NCBI GenBank assembly: GCA_944385485.1
Contig: CALWXL010000012.1
Span: 1 to 32,007 of the forward strand
DNA length: 32,007 nucleotides
Reading direction: 5' to 3'
From: an uncultured Oscillospiraceae bacterium
GTDB lineage: Bacteria > Bacillota > Clostridia > Oscillospirales > Oscillospiraceae
Part shown: piece after piece, positions 14,492-21,599 of the stretch
How positions within the stretch are numbered: position 1 is the first letter of the stretch
Layout: each line of letters opens with the position of its first letter
Position numbers and translations under genes: made by a program
Notes under the pieces: generated by a model
What the model was told of the DNA's origin: nothing
The model's database searches: none
Seen by the model: the letters and a program-made list of their open reading frames with translations, nothing else

Positions 14492-15064
14492 TCAGTGGGT
14501 CACTCCGGTGGTGGTGTTGTCCGCGGTGTCCAGTACCCACTGGCAACTGCTCAGAGATTTGTCCACCTCCGCCCACAACAGCCAGGTGGCCATATCCGCA
14601 GTGCCCATCCCGGAGGATTGGGCGTCAACATGCACCGAGACCATGTTGCTGACTTGGGTGGCGCTGCCCAGGCTGAGCTGGGTGGACCCGCTGTTGACGG
14701 TGTATTTCACCAGCACCAGAGCCTTGCTGTCAAAAAAGCTGTCGTCATAGGCGGCCAGCGTCTCACAGCCGTATAGACCGTAGGCTTTGAGCTGCTCGGC
14801 GCTGGACACGCAGGTGATGGAATTGGGAGTGCCCTGCTGGTAGGTGATGCGCAGCTTCTGGGGAGACCCCAACGTCACCGTGTCGCTGCCAATGGCTCCA
14901 GTGCCTCCCCCGGCAAAGCCGCTCTGGGTGGGTTTTTGGGACACGGCAGCGGATGGACTGGTCAACGGCATACTGCTCTCCTCCTGTTTGGTTGTTCTGC
15001 ATCCTGCGGCTAGGGTGCACAGCGCTGCTGCCAGCAGCAGCGCAGCCAAGGGGCGTTTATTCAC
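14492..15064 (-). CDS. Small lipoprotein of unknown function
   Basis: A 190-residue predicted lipoprotein: basic NKR, a hydrophobic stretch of Ala/Leu, and lipobox LAAGC with C22. A Ser/Thr/Pro/Gly-rich linker (about 25-60) leads to a compact domain (about 65-180) containing ITCVSSAEQLKAYGL, YDDSFFDSKALVLVKYTVNSGS, VSVHVDAQSSGMGTADMATW and a closing acidic/Lys stretch. The pattern of sFFdskaLVlv...sGS recalls PrcB-like/beta-sandwich lipoproteins of Clostridia, but I cannot name the family with confidence. The frame extends upstream, but AAGGAGG lies 8 nt before the GTG at 15064, which also begins a clean signal peptide, so GTG is the start. It is monocistronic, convergent with rpsR, and served by an exact consensus promoter at 15206-15234. 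Confidence 0.75.
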   Translation of the reverse strand: MNKRPLAALLLAAALCTLAAGCRTTKQEESSMPLTSPSAAVSQKPTQSGFAGGGTGAIGSDTVTLGSPQKLRITYQQGTPNSITCVSSAEQLKAYGLYGCETLAAYDDSFFDSKALVLVKYTVNSGSTQLSLGSATQVSNMVSVHVDAQSSGMGTADMATWLLWAEVDKSLSSCQWVLDTADNTTTGVTH

Positions 15065-15136
15065 GGAAAGTTCCTCCTTGTTGGAAAGGCGGGCAGCGGG
15101 TGGCTGCCCCAACATCCTTGTAACATGTGGCCGGGC

Positions 15137-15163
15137 AAAAAATGCCCCTCCCCAGATGAGGGG
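15137..15163 (-). terminator. Possible attenuator in the small lipoprotein leader
   Basis: On the minus strand CCCCTC (15163-15158) pairs with GAGGGG (15150-15145) and is followed by CATTTTTT. It lies between the promoter at 15206-15234 and the start codon at 15064, so it could end transcripts early. A further small stem GGGCAG/CTGCCC lies nearer the ribosome site. Confidence 0.4.
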
Positions 15164-15205
15164 AACATATCCACGATCAACCCGGTATCCAGGCCATTTT
15201 TCTGC

Positions 15206-15234
15206 ATTATAGGAGATTGCCTGCCATTTGTCAA
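15206..15234 (-). promoter_or_regulatory. Perfect consensus promoter of the small lipoprotein
   Basis: On the minus strand TTGACA (15234-15229), exactly 17 nt, TATAAT (15211-15206). Transcription would start near 15199, giving a leader of about 135 nt. Confidence 0.9.
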
Positions 15235-15379
15235 TCCAAAGGTTTTCGCCTGTTTTTTGTGGAAATATCCGGGTGTTTTTCGGGAAAAATGTAAAAGTGT
15301 GGACAGGTGCTTTACAATATGGTTTGTTGAATGTTTTTGATGTTTGGCACAGGGAATGGATGCCATGCAGGCCGATGCG

Positions 15380-15408
15380 TTGACAGAGCAGGACAAAGCA
15401 CCTACAAT
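15380..15408 (+). promoter_or_regulatory. Promoter of the Bce-type two-component genes
   Basis: TTGACA (15380-15385), a 17-nt spacer and TACAAT (15403-15408). The remaining ~140 nt back to the lipoprotein promoter hold an inverted pair TGTAAA/TTTACA (about 15290-15316) and no gene. Confidence 0.8.
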
Positions 15409-15464
15409 GAGAGAGATAGCTCCGGCGATGGTTTTTATCTATGCCGGAGAGAGGAGGCGGGATT

Positions 15465-16136
15465 ATGTATCGTATTTTAGTGGTGGAGGACGACCGGGGA
15501 ATAGCCGGGGCGGTTCAGACGCAGTTGGAGGCCTGGGGGCTGGAGGCCCGGTGTGTGGCGGATTTTCGCAATGTGCTGGGAGAGTTTGCCCAGTACCAGC
15601 CCCATCTGGTGCTCATGGACATTGGATTGCCCTTCTACAACGGGTTCCACTGGTGCAGCCAGATCCGCACCGTCTCCCAGGTGCCCATTGTCTTTTTGTC
15701 CTCGGCCTCGGACAATATGAATTTGGTGATGGCCATGAATATGGGCGCCGACGATTTCATCGCCAAACCCTTTGACCAGAGTGTGCTCATTGCCAAGGTG
15801 CAGGCCATGCTCCGCCGGGCCTATGATTATGCAGGAGCGGTCCCGGTGCTGGAGCATCGAGGGGCCATGCTCAACACCGGAGACGGTACTCTGACTTATC
15901 AGGGGCAGAACATTGACTTGAGTAAAAATGAGTACCGGATTTTGCTGGCTCTGATGAAAAACAAGGGCAGCGTGGTCAGCCGGGAGCGGCTGATGGAGCT
16001 TTTGTGGGAGGGGGACAGCTTTGTGGATGAGAACACCTTGACGGTGAATGTCAACCGCCTGCGCAAGAAGCTGGACGGGGCAGGGCTGAAGGCCTTTATT
16101 ACCACCAAGTTTGGGGTGGGGTACCTGATTTCCTGA
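15465..16136 (+). CDS. Response regulator, OmpR/PhoB family, BceR-like
   Basis: A 223-residue cytoplasmic regulator. The receiver domain (about 1-115) has acidic residues E8-D10, the phosphorylated D52 (LVLMDIGLPFYNG), S79-S80 and K101 (IAKPF). The winged-helix effector domain (about 125-223) ends ITTKFGVGYLIS, typical of OmpR-type proteins, with SKNEYRILLALMKNKGSVVSRERLMELLWE as the first helices. Phrases such as LPFYNGFHWCSQIR are characteristic of regulators that serve BceAB-type transporters. The frame opens earlier, but GAGGAGG lies 7-8 nt before the ATG at 15465. It is followed after 18 nt by its kinase, and a matching binding site lies before the transporter genes. Confidence 0.92.
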   Translation: MYRILVVEDDRGIAGAVQTQLEAWGLEARCVADFRNVLGEFAQYQPHLVLMDIGLPFYNGFHWCSQIRTVSQVPIVFLSSASDNMNLVMAMNMGADDFIAKPFDQSVLIAKVQAMLRRAYDYAGAVPVLEHRGAMLNTGDGTLTYQGQNIDLSKNEYRILLALMKNKGSVVSRERLMELLWEGDSFVDENTLTVNVNRLRKKLDGAGLKAFITTKFGVGYLIS

Positions 16137-16154
16137 CGGAAAAGGAGAAGACAC

Positions 16155-17147
16155 ATGACATACCTTAAGACCTATCTTCGAGACCGGGTGAAAGCTGTGG
16201 GGATTTTTGTGCTGTTTTCCCTGATCTTTTTTTGTGTGTTTGCCCTGTATCGCCTACCTCTGGGCGCAGTGCTCTATCCCGTAGGGCTGTGTGGTGTGCT
16301 GGGCATTGTGTGTTTGGTGCTGGATGTACGCCGCGCTCAGGACAAGCACCGCCGCCTGGAGCAGCTCTCCCAGCTGTCCGCGGCGGTGATGGGGGACTTT
16401 CCAACTCCTGTGAGCCAGGATGACCGGGATTATCAGCACATCATTCGCCTGCTGCGCCAGGAACAGGCCCAGCGGGAGGCGGAGATGCAAGGCCGTTATG
16501 GGGACATGGTGGACTATTACACGGTCTGGGCGCACCAGATCAAGACCCCCATTGCCTCCATGCGCCTGACCCTCCAAAGCCAGGACTCGCCCACCGCACG
16601 GCAGCTGCTGGAGGAGCTTCAGCGCATTGAGCAGTATGTGGAGATGGTGCTGGCCTTTCTCCGGCTGGATTCGGACTCCACCGACTATCTGTTCCGGGAG
16701 TATGATCTGGACGATATGGTCCGGGGAGCGGTGCGGAAATTTTCCACCCAGTTCATCCGCCGCCGCATTGCCCTACACTATGAGCCCACAGGGTTGCGGG
16801 TGCTCACGGATGAAAAATGGCTGAGCTTTGTGGTGGAGCAGGTACTGTCCAATGCGTTAAAGTACACCCCGGACGGGGGCGAGGTATGGGTGGAGCTGGA
16901 GGGGCCTGTCACCCTGTGCATCCGGGATAACGGCATGGGCATTGCCCCAGAGGATTTGCCCCGTATTTTTGAAAAGGGATATACCGGGTACAACGGGCGC
17001 AGCGACAAAAAAGCCAGCGGCCTGGGGCTGTACCTGTGTCGGCGTATCTGCGCCAATCTGGGCCATACCATCTCCGCCCAGTCCACGTTGGGGCAGGGCA
17101 CCACCATCCGCATCTGCCTGGAACGGGAACAGCGCTGGGTGGAGTGA
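16155..17147 (+). CDS. Intramembrane-sensing histidine kinase, BceS-like
   Basis: A 330-residue membrane kinase with two transmembrane segments (about 13-32 and 36-56) joined by only a few residues, so it has almost no outside domain; this is the intramembrane-sensing type that reads the state of its partner transporter. H127 lies in YYTVWAHQIKTPIASMRL, the phosphoacceptor motif of BceS-like kinases. The ATPase domain shows the N box with N233 (LSNALKYT), G1 box DNGMG (258-262) and G2 box GLGL (289-292). The ATG follows AAAGGAG by 7 nt. It is co-transcribed with the response regulator; the transporter genes 110 nt downstream have their own regulated promoter. Confidence 0.92.
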   Translation: MTYLKTYLRDRVKAVGIFVLFSLIFFCVFALYRLPLGAVLYPVGLCGVLGIVCLVLDVRRAQDKHRRLEQLSQLSAAVMGDFPTPVSQDDRDYQHIIRLLRQEQAQREAEMQGRYGDMVDYYTVWAHQIKTPIASMRLTLQSQDSPTARQLLEELQRIEQYVEMVLAFLRLDSDSTDYLFREYDLDDMVRGAVRKFSTQFIRRRIALHYEPTGLRVLTDEKWLSFVVEQVLSNALKYTPDGGEVWVELEGPVTLCIRDNGMGIAPEDLPRIFEKGYTGYNGRSDKKASGLGLYLCRRICANLGHTISAQSTLGQGTTIRICLEREQRWVE

Positions 17148-17151
17148 CTTG

Positions 17152-17165
17152 TGACAAAACTGTTA
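17152..17165 (+). promoter_or_regulatory. BceR-type operator before the transporter genes
   Basis: TGACA-AAAC-TGTTA matches the TnACA-N4-TGTnA pattern described for BceR-like regulators. A second AAACTGTAA half-site occurs at 17178-17186, so AAACTGT is repeated 21 bp apart (two helical turns). Both lie upstream of the weak promoter at 17197-17225, as expected for an activator site. Confidence 0.65.
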
Positions 17166-17196
17166 GAAGTGGACGGGAAACTGTAAGGAGATCCCA

Positions 17197-17225
17197 TGGA
17201 GGGCGGCATTTCTCCCAGGTATAAT
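17197..17225 (+). promoter_or_regulatory. Regulated promoter of the Bce-type transporter operon
   Basis: TATAAT (17220-17225) with a poor -35 (TGGAGG at 17197-17202) at 17-nt spacing. A strong -10 with a weak -35 downstream of a BceR-like box suggests activation by the phosphorylated response regulator. Confidence 0.6.
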
Positions 17226-17257
17226 AAGCATGTAAACAGCAAAGGAGGAACCGCTCG

Positions 17258-18022
17258 ATGAGTATCTTAGAAGTACAGAGCTTGCAAAAGATCTATACCA
17301 CCCGCTTTGGCGGCACGCAGGTAGAGGCGTTGAAACATGTGACCTTCCAGGTGGAGGAAGGGGAATATGTGGCCATCATGGGTGAGTCCGGTTCGGGTAA
17401 GACCACACTTTTGAATATTCTGGCGGCATTGGATAAGCCCACCCGGGGCAGCGTACAGCTGGACGGCCGGGAGCTGGGCAAGATCCGGGAGTCCGAGATT
17501 GCGGCCTTCCGCCGGGACCACCTGGGCTTTGTGTTCCAGGATTTCAACCTGCTGGACACCTTCTCTCTGGAGGACAACATCTATCTGCCTCTGGTGCTCT
17601 CCGGTAAGCAGCCCAGCGAGATGAAGCAGCGTCTGGTGCCCCTGGCCGCCCAACTGGGCATTGCCCACCTTCTGAAAAAGTACCCCTATGAGGTGTCCGG
17701 CGGACAGAAGCAGCGGGCGGCGGTGGCCCGGGCGCTGATCACCAACCCGCGCCTCATTCTGGCCGACGAGCCCACCGGAGCCTTGGACTCCAAGGCCACC
17801 GACGAGCTGCTGCGGCTGTTTGGCGACATCAACGCCCAGGGCCAGACCATTTTGATGGTCACCCACTCGGTGAAGGCGGCCAGCCACGCCGGACGGGTGC
17901 TCTTCATCAAGGATGGCCAGCTGTCCCACCAGATTTACCGGGGCCAAAACACGGAAAACCAGTTCTATCAGAAGATTTCCGATGCCCTGACCCTGTTGAC
18001 CACAGGTGGTGAGCGGGCATGA
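17258..18022 (+). CDS. ABC transporter ATPase, BceA-like
   Basis: A 254-residue cytoplasmic ATPase subunit of the MacB/LolD/BceA subclass. All motifs are intact: Walker A GESGSGKT (42-49), Q-loop Q94 (FVFQDFNLLD), signature VSGGQ (146-150), Walker B LILADE (166-171), D-loop ALDS and H203 of the switch. With the permease downstream it should form a Bce-type pump that protects lipid-linked wall precursors from peptide antibiotics such as bacitracin or lantibiotics; the specific drug cannot be read from sequence. The ATG follows AAAGGAGG by 9 nt. Its stop overlaps the permease start (ATGA), indicating translational coupling. Confidence 0.94.
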   Translation: MSILEVQSLQKIYTTRFGGTQVEALKHVTFQVEEGEYVAIMGESGSGKTTLLNILAALDKPTRGSVQLDGRELGKIRESEIAAFRRDHLGFVFQDFNLLDTFSLEDNIYLPLVLSGKQPSEMKQRLVPLAAQLGIAHLLKKYPYEVSGGQKQRAAVARALITNPRLILADEPTGALDSKATDELLRLFGDINAQGQTILMVTHSVKAASHAGRVLFIKDGQLSHQIYRGQNTENQFYQKISDALTLLTTGGERA

Positions 18023-20073
18023 GAATGGGCTTTTACCGCCGGCTGGCGTGGACGGGCATCCGTCAGAATAAAAAGCTGTATCTTCCCTATCTCCTGGCCT
18101 GTATCGGCGTGGTGATGGTGTGTTACATCGTCTCGTTCCTGGGCCAGTCTCCGGTGCTGAAAAACATGCCCGGAGGAGGCAGCGCCCAGAGCTTTTTGAG
18201 CATGGGCTTTGGGGTCATGTGTGTGTTCTCTCTGATCTTTTTGTTCTACACCAACTCCTTCCTCATTCGCAGAAGAAAGAAGGAGTTCGGCCTGTACAAC
18301 ATCCTGGGCATGGGGAAGCGTCATCTGGCTCTGGTGCTGCTGTGGGAGACCGTGATGATGCTGGCCATCACCCTGGTGGGCGGCCTGTTCTTCGGGGTGC
18401 TCTTTTCCAAGGCCGCTGAGCTGGCCCTCGCCCGTATTTTGGGCGGTGGGGTCACCTATACCATGACGGTGGGGCTAAGTTCTGTGATCCAGACCGTGTT
18501 TCTGTTTCTGGTGATCTTTTTCCTCATTTACCTCAACACCCTGCGCCAGGTGCACCTCACCAGCCCCATTGCCCTGCTGCGCAGCGAAAACGCCGGGGAG
18601 AAGCCGCCCCGGGCCAGCTGGATCATCGCCCTGTTGGGACTGGTGGTGCTGGGCGGAGCCTACTACTGGGCGATCACGGTGGAAGACCCCATTACCGCCA
18701 TGGTTGGATTTTTCGTCGCAGTAGCTATGGTGGTGGTAGGCACGTACCTGCTGTTTGTGGCCGGCTCTGTGACTCTGTGCCGCCTGCTGCAGCGAAACAA
18801 GCGGTACTATTACAAAACCAACCATTTCGTCTCCGTGTCCTCCATGGTCTACCGCATGAAGCGCAACGGAGCGGGTTTGGCTTCCATCTGCATCCTGTGC
18901 ACCATGGTGCTGGTGATGATCTCCTCCACCTCCTGTCTGTACATCGGGGTGGAGGACAGCATGCGCAGCCGCTACCCCCGCCACATCAATCTGGATGGCA
19001 TGGTGGACACGGTGGACACCCTCAGCGAGGACCGCCTGAACCAGGTGCGGGAGCTGGCAGAGGAGACGGTGGAGCGCTATGGTGCCACCATGAGCAACGT
19101 GGTGGACTACCGGGTGGCCGGCTTTGTGGGCATCCAGAAGGAGAATCAGATCATTCTGGAGAACACCTTCCAAAACTCTTACAATGTGGAAGACATGGCC
19201 AACACCTGGCAGGTGTTCGTGGCGCCTCTGGAGGACTACAACAAGCTCATGGGCAAGCACGAGGAGCTGGTAAACGGGGAGACCTTGGTGTTTACCACCA
19301 AAGAGGACAGCTACACCTATGACACGGTGAAGTTGGGGGACGCCGTCACCCTGTCCGTGGCAGGGCAGGTGGATTCCTTTGCGGACAACGGGGTGGACAC
19401 CATGCAGATTGTCCCCTCTATCTACCTCTTCGTCCCGGATTTCGCCAACGTCATGGAGCAGCTGGGAGAGGTGTCCAAGGACAGCGAAGTGTTCTCCATC
19501 AGTCCCCACTGGTTCTATGGCTTTGACCTCAACTGTGATGATGAGACCCAGAAAAGCATTGCGCAGGACCTGCAGAAAGAGTTGCGGGACATGGAGATTG
19601 TTGAGGGAGATGAGGAGTTTTTCCACGTCCTTTTGGAGAGTGCAGCCCAGGAGCGGGCGGACACCTATGGCCTCTACGGCGGGCTGTTCTTCTTGGGAAT
19701 CCTGCTGGGCGTGGTGTTCATCCTGGCGGCGGTGCTCATCATCTACTACAAGCAGATCTGTGAGGGGTACGAGGACCAGTCCCGGTTTGACATCATGCAG
19801 AAGGTGGGCATGACCAGGGATGAAATTCGCCGCAGCATCAACTCTCAGGTGCTCACGGTGTTCTTCCTGCCCCTGCTCATGGCAGGCGTACACCTGGCCT
19901 TCGCCTTCCCGCTGATCCGAAAGCTGCTGCTGCTGTTTGGTCTGACCAATGTGTGGCTGTTTGCTGCGGTGACGGTGGTGTGCTTCGTGGCCTTCGCCCT
20001 GTTCTATGTAATCATCTATCGACTGACATCTCGCTCCTATTTCGGCATCGTCAGCGGCATGCGAGAGCAATAA
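18019..20073 (+). CDS. ABC transporter permease, BceB-like (FtsX domain)
   Basis: A 684-residue membrane permease. About ten transmembrane segments are visible: roughly 20-40, 60-82, 103-128, 150-173, 200-220, 227-250 and 288-310, then a large outside domain (about 311-550) and three more near the C-terminus beginning LYGGLFFLGILLGVVFILAAVLIIYYKQICEGYEDQ. The seven-segment, large-loop, three-segment plan and the FtsX-like halves define the BceB type; the large loop is thought to contact the peptide or its lipid target and to signal to the kinase. It starts at the ATG overlapping the ATPase stop codon. It closes the module; the hairpin at 20082-20110 follows. Confidence 0.93.
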   Translation: MRMGFYRRLAWTGIRQNKKLYLPYLLACIGVVMVCYIVSFLGQSPVLKNMPGGGSAQSFLSMGFGVMCVFSLIFLFYTNSFLIRRRKKEFGLYNILGMGKRHLALVLLWETVMMLAITLVGGLFFGVLFSKAAELALARILGGGVTYTMTVGLSSVIQTVFLFLVIFFLIYLNTLRQVHLTSPIALLRSENAGEKPPRASWIIALLGLVVLGGAYYWAITVEDPITAMVGFFVAVAMVVVGTYLLFVAGSVTLCRLLQRNKRYYYKTNHFVSVSSMVYRMKRNGAGLASICILCTMVLVMISSTSCLYIGVEDSMRSRYPRHINLDGMVDTVDTLSEDRLNQVRELAEETVERYGATMSNVVDYRVAGFVGIQKENQIILENTFQNSYNVEDMANTWQVFVAPLEDYNKLMGKHEELVNGETLVFTTKEDSYTYDTVKLGDAVTLSVAGQVDSFADNGVDTMQIVPSIYLFVPDFANVMEQLGEVSKDSEVFSISPHWFYGFDLNCDDETQKSIAQDLQKELRDMEIVEGDEEFFHVLLESAAQERADTYGLYGGLFFLGILLGVVFILAAVLIIYYKQICEGYEDQSRFDIMQKVGMTRDEIRRSINSQVLTVFFLPLLMAGVHLAFAFPLIRKLLLLFGLTNVWLFAAVTVVCFVAFALFYVIIYRLTSRSYFGIVSGMREQ

Positions 20074-20076
20074 CAG

Positions 20077-20110
20077 AAAAATGGGCCGGGTGCGAAACGC
20101 ACCCGGCCCA
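20077..20110. terminator. Terminator between the permease and the P-loop NTPase gene
   Basis: A 13-bp stem (TGGGCCGGGTGCG and its complement) with a 3-nt loop. The minus strand has TTTTT directly after it, making it the terminator of the P-loop gene; on the plus strand it is followed by AAATTTT, which may also serve the permease operon. Confidence 0.85.
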
Positions 20111-20124
20111 AAATTTTGATGTAT

Positions 20125-20535
20125 TTAGAAATACTTGCGCACACCCTCGCTGGCGGTGGACTCGTCCTCGCTGATGGAGACGGTGTACTTGATGCCGGAC
20201 TTCTGGGAGAACGCTTCCAGCCAATCCAGGAACGCCTCGACATCGGCCTTGTTCTCGGTGGAAACCAGCTTGTTCAAGCTGTCGATGAACACGTGGGTGA
20301 TGTCGTAGTTGCTGGCGTACAGGCCATACAGGAATCCCTTCAAGGTGTCGTAGTTGGGGATTTCGTAGTCGGAGGTCTCAACCAGTCGGATCTTGTAGTT
20401 AATATCAAAAGTCAGCTTGGAATCGTGGGCGATGGCAACCACATTGCCGTGCTCGGTTTCCACTGCTGTGTTGATCAAATCGATCATCTGCTTGGTCTTA
20501 CCGGTACCCTTGGGGCCCATAATTACTTTGACCAT
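20125..20535 (-). CDS. Small P-loop NTPase of unknown function
   Basis: A 136-residue protein with Walker A GPKGTGKT (residues 7-14) right at the N-terminus and a likely Walker B HVFID (81-85). The rest is acidic, with ISEDES near the C-terminus. It is far smaller than AAA+, RecA or ABC domains; it resembles the RecA-like or thymidine-kinase-like minimal core. I recall such single-domain proteins in Clostridia but not a described function. The frame opens at a GTG 9 nt earlier, but that GTG is part of the AAGGAGTG ribosome site, so the ATG at 20535 is chosen. It is monocistronic, with a promoter at 20587-20615 and a terminator after it. Base composition is somewhat more A/T-rich than its neighbours. 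Confidence 0.75.
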   Translation of the reverse strand: MVKVIMGPKGTGKTKQMIDLINTAVETEHGNVVAIAHDSKLTFDINYKIRLVETSDYEIPNYDTLKGFLYGLYASNYDITHVFIDSLNKLVSTENKADVEAFLDWLEAFSQKSGIKYTVSISEDESTASEGVRKYF

Positions 20536-20586
20536 AACAATCACTCCTTATTGGTTTCAAGGGGGAGTCCCCTTTTCTTGTACACC

Positions 20587-20615
20587 ATGTTACCATCATT
20601 GGAGCATAATTTCAA
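20587..20615 (-). promoter_or_regulatory. Promoter of the small P-loop NTPase gene
   Basis: On the minus strand TTGAAA (20615-20610), a 17-nt spacer and TAACAT (20592-20587) preceded by TGG. The leader contains a 6-bp hairpin (AAGGGG/CCCCTT) just before the ribosome site. Confidence 0.6.
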
Positions 20616-20657
20616 GAACCTCGTGCAAATTTTCCAAAAAATTTAACAAAGGAAAGT

Positions 20658-21452
20658 TTACAGGCCCAGGGCATGGTGGGCGGCGATCTGACCCTGGCCC
20701 ACGGCTTTGGCCAGCTGGAGGGGCTGCCCGGTGCAGTCTCCGGCGGCGTAAACCCCTGGGAGATTGGTAGCCATAAAGGCGTTTACCTTTACATAATTCC
20801 CATCCAATTCCAGGCCGGGGACCATCTGGGTAGGGGCGATGGAGGCCCGGAGCAGGAACACCCCCTGGCAGGGAATTTCCTCGCCCTGGGCGGTGCGCAC
20901 TCCGCACACCTGGTCCTCGCCCAGAATGTGGAGCCCGGGCAGGCGCACCGTGGTGACCTCACAGCCGATGGAACGCAGATATTCCGTCTCTTCCTCCAGG
21001 TCGGGGGCGTCGCCCGCCACCACCACCTGCTTGCCCCGGTAGAACATGCCGTCGCAGGTGGCGCAGTAGCTCACCCCGCGGCCCAGCAATTTCTCCTCGC
21101 CGGGGAGGGCGGCGGCCCGGGCCACGCCGGGGGCCAGCACCACGGCGGAGGCCTGCTCCACCTGGTCGCCGATGGAGGCCATGACGGAATCCCCCAGGGG
21201 CATCAGGGAGAGCACCCGGCCCTGGCGGAACTCTGCCCCCATCTCCTGGGCCTGAGCGAGCATATCCTCCACCAGCTGCTTGCCGGAGATGTGGGCAATG
21301 CCGGGGTAGTTGTCAATCTGGTGGGCCTTGCACAGGGGGCTGGCAGTGGGCTGGTTGGACACCACCAGCACCGACTTGTTCCGGGCCCGGGCGTAAATGG
21401 CGGCGGACAGTCCGGCGGGGCCTGCCCCCACCACCAAAAGATCATAGGACAT
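20658..21452 (-). CDS. Shortened thioredoxin-reductase-like flavoprotein
   Basis: A 264-residue FAD protein, about 45 residues shorter than ordinary thioredoxin reductases. FAD binding is shown by GAGPAG (9-14) and GVYAAGD (233-239); the redox pair is C130-A-T-C133 (YCATCDG), the thioredoxin-reductase signature. The second nucleotide-binding domain is reduced: where GGGNSAxEE and HRR-type motifs for NADPH would be, the sequence reads VVVAGDAPDLEEETEYL and then runs quickly to the C-terminal FAD motif. It may take electrons from something other than NADPH, as clostridial ferredoxin-dependent flavin thioredoxin reductases do; this is inference. The frame is open for 42 codons upstream, but AAAGGAGG lies 8 nt before the ATG at 21452. 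No thioredoxin gene is adjacent. It is divergent from ansA. Confidence 0.8.
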   Translation of the reverse strand: MSYDLLVVGAGPAGLSAAIYARARNKSVLVVSNQPTASPLCKAHQIDNYPGIAHISGKQLVEDMLAQAQEMGAEFRQGRVLSLMPLGDSVMASIGDQVEQASAVVLAPGVARAAALPGEEKLLGRGVSYCATCDGMFYRGKQVVVAGDAPDLEEETEYLRSIGCEVTTVRLPGLHILGEDQVCGVRTAQGEEIPCQGVFLLRASIAPTQMVPGLELDGNYVKVNAFMATNLPGVYAAGDCTGQPLQLAKAVGQGQIAAHHALGL

Positions 21453-21480
21453 AGAAGGATCCTCCTTTGTGTTTTTGCTT

Positions 21481-21509
21481 AGTATATCAAGTTTTCGATT
21501 TCCCGGCAA
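21481..21509 (-). promoter_or_regulatory. Promoter of the thioredoxin-reductase-like gene
   Basis: On the minus strand TTGCCG (21509-21504), a 17-nt spacer and TATACT (21486-21481). Confidence 0.6.
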
Positions 21510-21533
21510 GATGGTATGAATGCTAGGATTCCC

Positions 21534-21562
21534 TTGAAAAGAGAGGGAAAATTCGCTATACT
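21534..21562 (+). promoter_or_regulatory. ansA promoter
   Basis: TTGAAA (21534-21539), a 17-nt spacer and TATACT (21557-21562), divergent from the flavoprotein promoter with 24 nt between the two -35 boxes. Confidence 0.75.
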
Positions 21563-21599
21563 CAAAGTCGAAAATCAAGACATTCCCAGGGGGATCGAT

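Noticed and set aside
20658..21578. Longer N-terminus of the thioredoxin-reductase-like protein
   Set aside because: The extra 42 codons cross the gene's promoter and lack a ribosome site; AAAGGAGG before 21452 fixes the start.
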